Of a stretch of DNA of 60,000 nucleotides, positions 1 through 12,636 are shown in pieces. The position numbers were made by a program, and so were the translations under genes. How positions within the stretch are numbered: position 1 is the first letter of the stretch; each line of letters starts with the position of its first letter. Source of the stretch: Hydractinia symbiolongicarpus (Eukaryota; Cnidaria; Hydrozoa; Anthoathecata; Hydractiniidae); NCBI RefSeq assembly GCF_029227915.1, contig NC_079877.1, forward strand, positions 16,480,851 to 16,540,850. Direction: 5' to 3'. The notes below the pieces were generated by a model. It was given only the letters and a program-made list of their open reading frames with translations. It had not been told where the DNA came from and made no database searches.

Positions 1-1260
1 ATTTAAATGTGAATGTCTTGAGAACAAAGAGCTTTTTAAAAAATTTAAAAAGACAGAGTTGAGTTGAATTTCTTATAAATAACAAAGTTGTAATTGTTAT
101 ATTTACATTTGTAACAATCTCGTTCCCAGAGATTTTTTACAGCAGAACAGAAACCTAAGAACGGGGTTGCTGTATGTCCTTTCAAATGTTAACTACCCAA
201 ATATTGAGAACATTTGACAGTTGCTCTTTCTAAATGGAATTTAAGGGTATGAAATAAGGGTCAGGTTCCATGAATTTAGAAGATCTCAAACCCAAAAATA
301 TGTTTCCTATTATACATACATAACCTTTTTTTATAAAAAAAACTTGTGTATACATGTTTTTCTCTTTGTAAAGCATAAGAATCAAGAAAAAAAACATGTG
401 CATGTTTTATGCTAAAACAGAGAATCATTTTATCAACAAAAAACAAAATACATGCACAATGTTTTTTAATACATTAAGTTTCAATCTGAAAATTTTGCCA
501 ATGCGAATAAGTTGAAAAACAGTCAGCTTAAGGGTTTTGACAACAACAAACAATTTGTGAAAAGAAGACTGAACTTAAAAATATAATATTTGTAATACAA
601 TTTACGTTTTAACAGACTTTTTTTAAAAATAAGTTTAATTTTAGACACAAGAATATAGTTCTTATGAAAAACAAAACACTTCTAATTATCTTTCTTCTTC
701 TTTTTAGCTTAGTAAATTAATTTAGAAATAATTGTTATAAAGTAAATCATGCCATAGAGTTTAACTCTCCACAATACAAAACATTTTTAATCATCTTTAT
801 TGTCTATCGTGACATCCTAATAGATGCAATGTGACTCAGTTCTATCGAGACAAAAATATGCTCAAAAATTTATTGCGTATAAATTGCGACATGCATGGCA
901 GAAGACCATGATGTTAAGATACCTTTTTACAGTACTGTACACTATTGATTTTGGTCATTTCCGTGAAAATAATTTCCAGTAAAAAATCCAAATAACGTTG
1001 ATCTGCGAAAATAAATTCATGTGAAATTTTCTTAATTTTATATATAAATATTTATGAAAGATACACATATATACCGTATTTTTTGGAATATAACCCACAG
1101 GTTAAGTTTATTTTGACAACTTCCAATGTGGGTGCGGGTTATAATGTGGTGTGGGTTTTAAAATGTACACTTTCGAATGTCTGGAAGTTAAGGTTTCTTT
1201 TTTTCATTAAATTTTTTTTACATACATTCTTCTGGGTAACAAGTAACGAAATATAAAAAT

Positions 1261-1323
1261 ATGCACTCAAAAACTTTCGATGCACTCAAAAACTTTCGAT
1301 GCACTCAAAAACTTTCGATGCAC
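1261..1323. repeat. 19-bp tandem repeat, three copies plus a partial
   Basis: Three identical 19-bp copies beginning ATGCACTCAAAAAC are followed by a 6-bp partial copy. The units are perfect, which suggests recent expansion. Confidence 0.9.
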
Positions 1324-2006
1324 AAAAAATTCCTGCAAAATTTCTTAACCGCCAGTGTTTGTGAAAACAGTCAATTTTTTTCACATTTTCAATAAAAAAA
1401 TTCAGAAAGAATAAGTTCCCACTAAAATTAATTCCCTAAGAAGATTTTTTAATTGTAAAAACTTATAAATGCCTTACCAGTATTCTCCATAGAAAAAGAG
1501 AAAGCAGCCTTTATTTTGTTTCTTGTATTTCTTTTCACGTTTAATTCCATCCTTTTTTTTCAAACATTCTGCCGCATATTCCAATACAAATCCATTGTCA
1601 GCAATATTTTTTGTGCAGAAAACACCATAACCTAAAGGAGAAAACTATAGATATAATCTACCTTTACTTAGTAGTAAATTGGAGAGATAAAAAGTTATAC
1701 AAGAAGTAATGTACTGGCAAGCATTATTTGTTGTTAAATTTTGGAGTGACAAACTTTATTTGCTGATGTTTTGAGTCAACCATCACCCTGAAAATGCTTG
1801 ATTTCCAGATTTTTCTTTTTTGCAACCTTGTTTTTAGTTCCTTTTGTTTTTGCAGCAAATATATACCAGTTGAGAACAAGGTTATATTCTCATACATATT
1901 ATTACCTGACTGATACAAAAAAAACAGGTTAGTATGAAAAAAATCTGATGGTGTATATAATTGATTTACAGCTTATTTCAACAGGTCTTTGTATAAGCCA
2001 TAATAA

Positions 2007-2086
2007 CCGGTTTTGGAAGCCATTATTAAATTGGTAACATAAAAGCGTTTTTATGTTACCATTTTAATAATGAGTTCCAAAACCGG
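2007..2086. repeat. Hairpin, 38-bp arms
   Basis: The left arm (2007-2044, starting CCGGTTTTGG) pairs with the right arm (2049-2086, ending CCAAAACCGG) with about three mismatches and a 4-base loop. It could be a small foldback element or a cruciform-forming sequence. Confidence 0.8.
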
Positions 2087-2525
2087 AATAAATAACAAAT
2101 AAAAACATTTTCATAGCACACAAAAAAATAAAAGTGGTTCACTTAAAACCATCTTTCATTTCAATTCACATAAACAATTATTCAAATTTGTTTTGTGTAC
2201 TTACAAAATTTTAAAATCGAACCATCTTGAATTCAAAATGTATCAAAATCGAACAGGCGTTTTTCTTCCTTGGTGCCTTGGGAATAGCGTTTGTTTTGTT
2301 CACAAAGGAATATTTATTTGCAGACTAGGTACAGTTGGGTAATAAAACGGATACTGACTGGTTTTGATGTTGTACTGTAAAATACAATGCTGCTCAGTAT
2401 GAGTTAATTACCTTACAGGCATAAATATTTCTGAACATGTAAATGTTTTCAAATTATGGGATTTATTTTTGCGTTTTAATAAGGTTAATTAAATTTTCAT
2501 TGAATGACAAATATATCTGGTGTCT

Positions 2526-2705
2526 GATAAGTACTAGTTATCGCACAGTGCTGAGAAAAATATCGGCAATATTTTTTGAGTGTTTTTATGTTCTCGTTTC
2601 ATATTTCATGAGCCTTTAGGCGAGTGAAATATACGAGAACATAAAAAACGAAAAAAATATCAGCCGATATTTTTCGAGGGCATGTGTGATAACTTGTTTA
2701 TCATA
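2526..2705. mobile_element. Foldback / MITE-like element
   Basis: The ends are inverted copies: AGTTATCGCACA...AAATATCGGC on the left, GCCGATATTTTTC...TGTGTGATAAC on the right. The interior is also self-complementary, around TGTTCTCG...CGAGAACA and GAGCC/GGCGAG near 2610-2640. It has no coding capacity. The boundaries are approximate and no target-site duplication was established. Confidence 0.55.
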
Positions 2706-2836
2706 TAGTCGGTCTTATATCATGTTAATTTCACAAAGTCCCTTGCACACTGCTTAATTATGTTCACGATATTGACAAGCATTGTTATGGGGGACAATAA
2801 AATCACTACAAAGTAATTTATTTCATTTATATTCAT

Positions 2837-2913
2837 AAATCGCACGTGACTTCATAAATTCAAATAATTTATAAGTTATAAATTATTTGAATTTATGAAG
2901 TCACGTGCGATTT
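2837..2913. repeat. Near-perfect palindrome, 38-bp arms with a 1-base spacer
   Basis: Bases 2837-2874 are the exact reverse complement of 2876-2913, around one central G at 2875. Each arm carries a CACGTG hexamer. With almost no spacer this could extrude as a cruciform. It may be a foldback element or the scar of a palindromic rearrangement. Confidence 0.9.
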
Positions 2914-4597
2914 AGATCATTATAACAAATTATGTTTATGTCACGCTTGAAAGAATTTGAATGGAAATAACTACGAATTTCAAGAGAATAAATTATCATT
3001 GTGAAGCCAAATAACAGAACTCCATCGTCCTGCTATTATATAATTCTTTCTAGTTGACTGATATAATTCAATTGTTTTTCATCCCCGGTGGAGAGCACGT
3101 GCTCTATGATTAATGACTGTTGAAACAAAAGAAAATTTTCGAATCATAATTTATGTATATTCGTGAAAATAAATTCACCGACAAGTTTTCGTTTTTAAGA
3201 ACATAATAGGTTTTTCCTACGAATTTTCAACCAATCAAGGGAAAAATATAAGCTTTTTGCACTCTGTATAAGTAAAAATTGCACTCGTTTCTCGGTGAAA
3301 AACAAAATACAGCATATATTTCGTGCAGATTAACTAATCAAGTTGCGAGAAAAACTCAAAGTATATGATAAAAACTAATATATATATAGCACACCTTATG
3401 CATAATTACCCGTAAGCCATTTACCGATCAACCTTTACAATTTCTCACCAATCACAAAAAGTTTGGTTCGGATTTTTCAACATGTTTTTATTATTTCAGT
3501 TATCTCACTGATTCCAGAAACAAATAATTAACCCAAACTATTTTTTTATATATAAAGTATATATAAGTGTACTTTTAAATAAAAATGTAGCAAACAAATC
3601 AATAAGCAAGTAAATAATCAAAACAACTACACCGAAAAGCGCAATTCAAGTGGCTACCAAATTTGTTTATATATCATGCCCAGGGTTTCAACAAACTCCT
3701 CTTTTATATGCTTCTTCGTAAAAAAATGTTGTCTTATATATAGAACTTGTGGGGGACTTTTTAACTCGTAAACCTCAAACACGAAGAATGTGCACAACAA
3801 AAACTGACTACCAGCCTTTACAAGTACTAACTTATTGATAAGAAAAAATTGCAGCTAAGTTACAATAATTAAGAATGTGCACTCGATCTAAGTAAAAATA
3901 AATTTTAAATTAAATGTATATATACCAAAATTTTCTACACCGCACAATGGCTGCTGTTTCGGCATAGGGGACATAAATATAGCAAGTGCAGACATTTTAT
4001 GGAGCCAGCATTTTCAACCGTACAAATACCTTTGGGCTAAAAGCATAACGCAAACAACACAAAACTTTGGTGTAGAGTCAAGGCATAAGGCAAATGTCAC
4101 AAATATTTGTTGAAGAGTCACCCGATTGACCATATTTATTGCTGGAAAAGTTAGAATGACAAAAAAAATTATATATGGTTGTTGTCAAAACTAACAACTA
4201 GCATACAACTAGCATACAACTATAGCTGGTAGCTAATTATTGAAGGCTATAGCTAGCTAGCTAGCAGTAGCACCTTTAGCTACAAACCTCGTCTTTAAAC
4301 ATTTATTATTTCAGCCATTTAAAATTCTTTAATATACCATAATAATAAAAACTTAAATATATACATACTTTTCACGTGCCTTCAGAAAATAAATTGAAAT
4401 CAGAGAACAGGAAAACTCTAATAACAAGTGCCAGGTTGGAGGGCCTATTTTGCTCGGCGACTAACTTAAGAAATTCGAGTAGCTGACATATGGAGGTCAT
4501 TCTTGTCTCGATGATTCATGAGACGCGCGAAAACTGCGCACACGAGATTCGGTTTCTCTTGGTTTGCGTTATAATTTTTAATCTATGATCTATTATC

Positions 4598-7575
4598 ATG
4601 GAAAAAGACCAAGCAAAGATTGATTCAACCGATTTTAAAAATAGGTGAATTCACTGTTTTTTTTATTTTATTTTTATCTCTGTTTATCGTGAAAAATAGT
4701 CATTTTTGATATACTCGTGTTGTAGAATATGATGGAGAATGACTATTTTCAAGTGACGAAGAAGATGATTCGTTCTTTAAATCTGATGCGATGTAAAGAA
4801 ATATATTTTTTATTTTTGTGTTTATACATTATTAAAATTCTTCTACAGTAGCTATAATAGCGCGCATTTTATTTATTTATTATAGAGATGAAATTTTAAA
4901 AATACAAAAAAATCATGCGCAATCTCGTAAAAGAAAACTTGGTAAATCTATACAATAAATTAATTATTCATGATGTTTTAATTGCAATAATCCTTTTGTT
5001 AAAATAATAGTGGAGCAAAAACATAAAAGTAAATCTGACATGGAAGTGGAAAAAACCCAGAGATTGTAGAAAAAGCGCAAAGAAAACGTATTATTTTGCT
5101 AACAACTTTTACTTGTTTGCATTAGCTACGATTTGGTCACAAACTTAGAACAAGGTTTTCTTAATGACGTTTTAACATCATTTCATTGTCTTTACAAAAA
5201 CGTGTATGTTATACCGTCGTAGACATTTCTTCTAATCAATGAAACTATACTGCTTTAGAAAGTTAGACAGAATGTGTCGACTCCTTACGAGAAGCTAAAG
5301 AAATAATTCAGCAACATGAAATAGAAACCGGAACATCGTATTCTAACTACTTTAAGGATGAACAAGAAGCCCTGGGGGCTCTAAGAATTTCCGCTCGCTA
5401 CCAAAATATTTGATGAAAACCAGCTAATTCGTTGTGTTATTGTGCTAAACATTTGAGGAGGTTTGGTGCATGAACCTCTGAAGATAAAGCACACAAGTGA
5501 CATTATATCTTACAACAAACGCAAACAAAACGAAACGTGTCATAATAAACTCACATTTTAAAATAAATTGCTAACAAAAAATACAGCCTAACATTCATGG
5601 TAAGTCTTGCGATTGAAACGTTTATGGTCTTAAACGGCATTTAGTTGACAAAAAATCAAAATTTTGCTGTGACCATCATTTTCAGCATACTTTTTTTATT
5701 AACTGTGCAAATTTTTGTCGAAAATAAAGCAGTTTTAATTTTTGGTTAAATTTTGGCCTAAAATGACATTTAGGTGACAAAAATCAAACTTTTGCACCAT
5801 CATCATTTTCAGCATACTTTATTTGTTAACTGTGCCAGATTTAGCCGAAAATAAAACGGTTTTAATTTTTGGATCAATTTTGGCCTAAAATGGCATTTAG
5901 GTGACAAAAATCAAAATTTCGATGTCACCATTATGTTCACCATACTTTTTTTGTTAACTTTGCCAATTTTTGTTGAAAATGAAGTAGTTTTAATTTTTGG
6001 ACCAATTTTGTCCTAAAATGACATTTAAGGTGGCAAAAAATCAAAATTATTATGTCACCATTATGTTCAGCATACTTTTTTGTTAACTGTGCCAAATTTT
6101 GTTGAAAACAAATACTAATTTTGTCCTTAAACATCATTTAGATGAGTTCCCAGTAGTTGGGGAGCTTGGGTGCGAAGTTTACATCTGTGACGGAGAACAT
6201 GTAATCCCAGGGTCGATTTTTTCTCAAAAAATGCTCCAAAAGAAAAAAACGACGGTTTTAAAGAATTTCCTACGCCTTCGGGCGCGGAAATTCAATAACA
6301 TAACATGAATACTGAACAGACAAACCGAAATAATATCTTCAATAATACTTTAAGGATGTAGCTTTCGGTGCAGACAGTAAGTTTTGACTAAATATTTAAT
6401 AGAATATAGCTACATAAAATGTGATTTAAATTAAATTTTAATTTAAGCGTGGAAATAAGTTATCCAAATAAATTTTTGAATTAAAAGGAAAATGCATTTT
6501 GTTTGAAGACAAAAAATCTTCCATTTCTCAAATAATGTTCGACGGGATACCGTTTATAGTTGTTGGAACAAAAAGCCTATGGTACTGATAGGAACGCTTC
6601 TCACAAGAAAGAAAGAAAAGAAAATAAGCTAGAGCGAAAATTATCCTTCGAGATATTGTTTCCTTTCCAGATTACAAGGTGAAATAATATTTTTCCATTC
6701 AAGATTACCCGTAAATGCTATAGGATAACACCGTCCTAATATTATTTTATTGTTTATTTAGATAGACAAGTTAACTGAATGGAAGAAAAACTGCGCCAAA
6801 AAGTTGAAAAATGAATGGGCAGCTAATAAATCCCAAGTGAAGACCAACAGAGAAATTTGGATAAAAATATTAGATTGCCACGCAGACCATTTGTAAGGGG
6901 AGGTATTGTCAATATAATATAATGTAACGTATAAATACACTAAGGACGCTGTTGCAATTATATTAAACTTGAAATCGTTTCAGCGCGGTGGTATCAGTCA
7001 ACAAATCGATTCAAGAATAATAACGAAAATTCACGAACTCGATGGTCAAGGAATAAGGCAAGTAAAAGAGATGGAAAGACACATAAAGATATATGTTCAA
7101 AACAAGTTGTTTTGTGATAAAATGGTTCCTTCACCAACAAACAGAACATTTTTTCCTACACGACGTGACATCACAAACCACATGTACATAAGCACAACAA
7201 AGTTACGTTTATCATAGATCGATCAAAATTTCTTATTGTAGAGGAGTTCATCGACAATGTGATAGATTGTAATACTGTAACTCCGCCTCAATCTCCACCT
7301 GTCATTAATTTGACCTCACCCCAGAAAACAGGAAAAACTGACGTTGTCCCGGGCCAGTTACTGAGTGAAAAAGAATTGTTGACTTTGCGTGAAATGGACA
7401 AAATTATCAACAACCATATGCTAACCGTGTGTTGTGGTATTTTTGGAAATGAAAGGATGGCGCAGTGTGACAAGTGCAAAAAATGGTTTCACGGAATGTG
7501 TGAAAACATACCAAACAGCGTTTTTAAGAAGTCCAACCAACAAGAATTGGTATTGCAAAATGTGTAAAAGTGTTT
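4598..7575 (+). pseudogene. Degraded CaRF-domain + PHD-finger gene, multi-exon
   Basis: Exon-like blocks run from a possible ATG at 4598 (MEKDQAKIDSTDFKN, donor at 4645) through 4726-4792, 4886-4941, 5011-5070, 5258-5410, 6129-6250, 6530-6660, 6762-6897 and 6984-7217 to 7250-7575. Several junctions keep phase, for example AT|A and G|TG. Recognisable pieces are FDGIPFIVVGTKSL near 6540, NREIWIKILDCHADH near 6860 and FFPTRRDITNHMY near 7155, which fit the calcium-responsive transcription factor (CaRF) domain. A PHD-like finger (CDKCKKWFHGMCENIPN) follows near 7465-7520. Breaks are a TGA in the acidic exon at about 4737, a one-base shift near 5058, a shift with lost residues near 6578, a TAG at 7215 and a frameshift near 7535 that splits the PHD finger, its last cysteines (NWYCKMC) lying in another frame. 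Retained introns argue for a decayed duplicate, not a processed copy. The likely ancestral role was DNA or chromatin binding. The exact family is uncertain. Confidence 0.6.
5641..6110. repeat. Tandem repeat, four units of about 126-130 bp
   Basis: The phrase CATTTAGGTGACAAAAATCA recurs in variant form at about 5641, 5771, 5897 and 6024. Each copy is followed by TTCAGCATACTTT, TTAACTGTGCC and a GTTTTAATTTTTGG block. The units are diverged. The array lies inside an intron of the CaRF/PHD pseudogene and ends at that gene's next exon-like block. Confidence 0.8.
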
Positions 7576-7579
7576 GTTG

Positions 7580-8480
7580 TAAATTTATCTTATCTCATAA
7601 GAAAAAAAAACAAAAACGAACGAAAGTGTTTTATTCCATTCCGCGTGGGTATTCAAGCCGTACGGGCATAGTTTGTTTAGATATTCGGAACAACTCGCGA
7701 AAACTCGTCCAAAATATTGTTTTTTATGAACCTCCGACCCGGCACTTGTTATTAGAGTTTTCCCAGAGAACACTGACTACATCCACATGGTATGAAGGAA
7801 GGAAAAGAATAATAATTCCTTCGATTTCGCTCCGCACAAAGTTTGGTGGTTTCATATGCGGCTCAGTATATACGTCCATTTTATTCGAAATTTTACAAAA
7901 AAACACAGAAAGCTGATTTTGACAGTTTCATCGAAAATTTAAAGCATATTACCTATTAAATCGTTTATCTTTTGTAACGTGAAGCCTTCGGGGTCTGTTT
8001 CTGCTTGACAATACTTCTTCGCAACATCTTCCGGCTTCTCTTGTCTCCTTCTCAACGCCCTGACCATCCTTGTTGCGTGTTAAGGCGTGAAAGACTTGTG
8101 GGAAGAGGATTTCTAGATCTTGTGGGACAGGGCCTCGCCCAAGAGGATTATGGGCCAAATACCTTTAATAACCAGTGCACACTAACAGTTAAAAAGACCT
8201 ATATATCTTTGTGGAGTCAACTCTATCAAATACCAGATCAGAAGATAGCATGGTGTATTCAAGACCTTAAATATACAAAAAATACTTTCCCGCGCGCGGG
8301 AAGACTTGCCTTCTGCGTGTGTGTTTAACAAAATCAGATTTCTAAATTGCAAATTTATGAAGTTGCTAGCTGTGACACATTTCTTGTTTTCAATGAAGGA
8401 AAATAGAGCCATTTTAAAATGCACAGAATGTGGGACAATTAGCCCAAGTCAGTATGGGGACACCAAAATCAATTAGTAGT
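7580..8480. other. Flank between pseudogene and satellite, no gene supported
   Basis: Open frames here (for example 7949-8158 minus and 8005-8328 plus) have no recognisable motif or matching splice sites. The lysine-rich stretch just after the PHD remnant (7600-7620) may still belong to the CaRF/PHD pseudogene. Confidence 0.4.
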
Positions 8481-8489
8481 TAGTGTGAT

Positions 8490-10080
8490 TAACTCAAAAA
8501 CGAAATGTGGGACATATTGACATAAAACCTTTAGGGGACATCAGTGAGATGCGAGTCTTCCAAATTTCGTAAGGGAATGCTATTTCGGGCAGTCTTTATC
8601 AGACACGAAATGTGAGACATATTAACACAAAACCTTTTGGGGACATCAGAGAGATGCGAGTCTTCCAAATTTCGTAACGGGAAATCTTTTTCTGTCAGTC
8701 TATATCAGACACGAAATGTGAGACATATTGACACAAAACCTTTTGGGGACATCAGAGAAATGCGAGTCTTTCAAAGTTTGCAAGGATTTCTGTCAGTCTA
8801 TATCAGACACGAAATGTGAAACATATTGGCACAAAACCTTTTGGGAACATCAGAGAAATGCGTGTCTTCCAAATTTCGTAAGGGAAATCTATTTCAGTCA
8901 GTTTATATCAGACACGAAATGTGGGACATATTGACACAAAACCTTTTGGGGACATCAGAGAAATGCGTGTCTTCCAAATTTCGTCAGGAAAATCTATTTC
9001 TGTCAATCTATATCAGACACGAAATGTGAGACATATTGACACAAAACTTTTTGGGGACATCAGTGAGATGCGAGTCTTCCAAATTTCGTAAGGAAAATCT
9101 ATTTCCGGCAGTCTATATCAGACACGAAATGTGGGACATATTGACACAAAACCTTTTGGGGACATCAGTGAGATGCGAGTCTTCCAAATTTCGTAAGGGA
9201 AATCTTCTTCAGTCAGTCTATATTAGACACGAAATGTGGGACATACTGACACAAAACCTTTTGGGGACATCAGTGAGATGCGAGTTTTCCAAATTTCCTA
9301 AGGAAAATCTATTTCTGTCAGTCTATATCAGACACGAAATGTGAGACATATTGACACAAAACCTTTTGGGGACATCAGAGAGATGCGAGTCTTTCAGAGT
9401 TCGCAAGGAAAATCTATTTCTATCAGTCTATATCAGACACAAAATGTGAGACATATTGACACAAAACCTTTTGGGGACATCAGAGAAATGCGTATCTTCC
9501 AAATTTCGTAAGGGAAATCTTCTTCAGTCAGTCTATATCGGACACGAAATGTGAGACATATTGACACAAAACCTTTTGGGGACATCAGAGAAATGCGTGT
9601 CTTCCAAATTTCGTAAGGGAAGTCTTTTTCAGTCAGTCTATATCGGACACGAAATGTGAGACATATTGACGCAAATCCTTTTGGGGACATCAGTGAGATG
9701 CGAGTCTTCCAAATTTCGTAAGGAGAATCTATTTCTGGCAGTCTATATCAGACACGAAATGTGGGACATATTGACACAAAACCTTTTGGGGACATCAGTG
9801 AGATGCGAGTCTTCCAAATTTCGTAAGGGAAATCTTCTTCAGTCAGTCTATATTAGACACGAAATGTGAGACATATTGACACATAACCTTATGGGGACAT
9901 CAGAGAGATGCGAGTCTTCCAAATTTCGTAAGGGAAATCTATTTCAGTCAGTCTATATTAGACACGAAATGTAAAACATATTGACACAAAACCTTTTGGG
10001 GACATCGGAAAGTTGCATTCTTTTAAATTTTGTAAGGGAATGCTATTTCAGTCGGTCTATATCAAACCTTTTGGGGACAT
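8490..10080. repeat. 105-bp satellite, about 15 units
   Basis: The word CTTTTGGGGACATCAG starts at a nearly constant spacing. The GGGG positions are 8534, 8639, 8745, 8843, 8948, 9053, 9158, 9263, 9368, 9473, 9578, 9683, 9788, 9893 and 9998, so the period is 105 except for one 106 and one 98. A last truncated unit lies 75 bp further on. Units share GATGCGAGTCTTCC, AATTTCGTAAGG and CAGACACGAAATGTG. Because 105 is divisible by three, frames persist across units on both strands. In the plus frame a TGG/TGA variant at GAAATGTGG versus GAAATGTGA decides whether a unit is open. Confidence 0.95.
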
Positions 10081-12636
10081 AAAAAAGTATCTTTCATTTT
10101 AATTTTATAAAATTTTTGTCAATCTAATATTGCATAATCGAGCCCTCTTATTGGAACCCAGACTTCAGCCCATCGTGGATACTTCTTATGTGTCAGTGTT
10201 TCGTGTAGTTTATTTAACCGTGTGGTCAGTTATGAACCATTATTTAAAGCCGGTGATATATCTTAGCAATATCTTCACGAGTTCAAAATAAACGACTTCG
10301 GTTAGTGAACCATGCTACAAACGATGTCGTCTGGAGACAATGCACTATGAGGGAGCAAACCTATCGCATTCACCAACTACAATGGAACAGTATGCAGCAC
10401 GCCAGATGACAAAGTTTAATAATGCGATGTCATATTATTTATTGCATTATTTGAGAACCCAGTGCCAGCAAACGTCAGTTCACCGTTGAGAATGAATATA
10501 TTTTCAAGAATGAAAAAAAGAAATCCAAATTGAATTATCCTGTGACTCATTGCATTGAAAAAGATTCAACACAATTATTGTGTTTTTTTACCGCTGCCCA
10601 AACTCTGGATGTTGATTACATTACAGAAGTTATGTAGATTCTTCTCATTGAGCAATCTGTATTAATGCTGGGACAAACATTTAACTCTCGCTAACATATC
10701 ATTGCCGATTATCTGCATTGACTGTTATAATGGCTGATCCAAAGAAGGCAAAATTGACTTTGCTTGAACTGGCAAATCTGTTGAGAGATACAGATACTGC
10801 ATTCTTTGAAAAATCGTTTGGAAAATACGTGGTGGAGAAGTCTAAGAAAGAAAGCAAGGAGGTGTACAGTTGACATAACAAAGTTGTAAACAAGCAGCTC
10901 TTTTAAAAGAGCTTCCTATTTCGAAAAGAAAATGGTGGCGAACTACTGTTTTCAAACAACAAAAGGTCGTATAAAGAGCAACAGAAGGGTCATTTACCAG
11001 TCCAATGGCTCGGAAGGAGCATCAAGAGGAAGTGACGGTAAGAAATATTTCAGAAGGCAACCTTTAGTTCACATGGCTCCCGTGACAAAATATGTCAGAC
11101 ATAATATCGTGGAACTAGTAGTGAAAAACCGAACATAAATTTACAATCTTGAGGGAAGCAGTGTGTCAAAACCACTGCAAGTGCTAGAGTGGGTTTCACA
11201 CTTAATAAAAATGGAGAAGGATTAAACTGCACAGGAAGTGCATATTAACGATCAGGAAGCCATGTTAATGAAAGGGGGCATTTAGATAGTTTCTCTCCAA
11301 AAATGGAAATTAGTTTAGTTTAGTGCTCTAAAAAGATGGGGGAGGATTGGAGTGGTGACAGACTAATGACCAATCTAAAACGTCTAAACTCCTTTATACC
11401 CTATCAACATTTTTAAAATATAGAAGCTACATTAGATAAAGGAACTATTACAGGACATGTGCAAAATAGATCTAAAACACGCTTGTTTCTGCGCACCGTT
11501 ACATCACATTATCGGAGATTAAACCCCGGGGTTAATGTTGTCGGTAAGAATTGATAGTTGGGAAGGATTTTAGTCACCAATGCATAGAATTAGTTAGAGT
11601 TTCTATCAGGCCAGCTCCTAGCATTTTTTCAAAGTTATTAAAAATTCAAATTTAAATTCTACGTCGGATAAATAGTCGTGTGATCATTTACCTGGACAAT
11701 ATGCTTCCGATGGCTCAAACTCAAGATGGCCTGAAAACTGCTCGGGTCACTTTGAAACATAAACAAGAAAGACATTCGTCTTAGACATCTACGTACTGAT
11801 TCCAGCACTCTTTTTGCCGTGTTTCTTATCACCTGTTTTAGCTCATTCTTTTTTTTCAAAGCATACGATTTATAAAATCAGGTATATTTGTTAAGCACCT
11901 CTGGCAGTAAAAAAACCCAATCTCTTTATCCTAACCTTTTCTGCGTTTTTATAACATACAGACATTGATAAGTTTCTCCCGTGCGATCGTTCTCAAGGCG
12001 CCTTAACTCTCGAATATTTGAAGGAGTTAAAAAAGTTCTAATTTATAACAAGCAACGAAACCTCTTTTTATTTTTTATCACACGTGAGACAGGCATCTAT
12101 TACAACAAACGTAAACATAATATGGCCTTTTCTTACTTTAACTGTAAATCTTTTCACTTTGACATCAATTGGAGCAACCTTTTTGGACGTTTAAGCCTTC
12201 ATTACTTTTTTTTATGCTCACACTTTAAAGAATTTTTAAAGTTATGATAGTTTTCCACCATTCGCCTTTTTTCAATTTATACTTCTTGGAACTTTTGAAA
12301 CTTGCATAATTATCAATCATTCGTTTCTTTTTCAAACCATATTTTTCAGAACACCTAAAGTTTTAATAGTTTTCCATCGTTCGTTTTCTTTCGAATTCGT
12401 ATTTCTCAGAACTCTTCAAGCAACCGCTGGTAATCTACACGAGCATTTTTTCTGTAACTCATACATTTCATTTTTGACAGCAACTGATGTCCACTCTGTA
12501 ACACCACAGATTGGGGTCCTACCATCTTCTGATTGCATATAATACACAAGCAATTGGTAACCATATAAATAAGTTGCTTTAATGCACTTCTCAATTTCTA
12601 TCTGGGATCTAAATTCTAATAATGGCTTATAAACCG
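10081..12636. other. Mostly non-coding, possible retroelement remnants
   Basis: Short plus-strand coding-like pieces occur around 10320-10450 and 10932-11138, but none carries a motif I recognise. Around 12245-12440 three diverged units of roughly 60-65 bp repeat a TAGTTTTCCA..TTCG....CAGAAC pattern. Confidence 0.4.
10730..10873 (+). CDS. Small ORF, 47 aa, unknown
   Basis: An ATG at 10730 opens 47 codons starting MADPKKAKLTLLELANLLRD and ending in TGA at 10871. It is Lys/Glu/Leu-rich with an amphipathic feel. It has no recognised domain, no clear promoter and no adjoining splice signals that I trust. It could be an exon, a retroelement gag remnant or chance. Confidence 0.2.
   Translation: MADPKKAKLTLLELANLLRDTDTAFFEKSFGKYVVEKSKKESKEVYS

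Larger units (their letters stand above)
1..4597. other. AT-rich non-coding stretch with foldback repeats
   Basis: No ORF here looks like a protein. The stretch holds a short direct repeat, a hairpin, a foldback element and a long palindrome, listed separately. Around 120-150 there is a partial copy of a CTCGTTCCCAG motif that recurs near 28.0, 31.4 and 34.7 kb. Around 4190-4265 the sequence is rich in TAGC and CTAGC words. Confidence 0.6.

Noticed and set aside
7949-8328. Overlapping ORFs on both strands near 8 kb
   Set aside because: No recognised motif, they overlap in opposite directions, and they lie next to repeat DNA.
8637-9869. Proteins encoded by the 105-bp satellite
   Set aside because: Frames persist only because the unit length is a multiple of three, and most units carry a TGA. 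No domain is present.
8490-10080. CRISPR array
   Set aside because: The whole 105-bp unit repeats with no unique spacers, and the window is eukaryotic.
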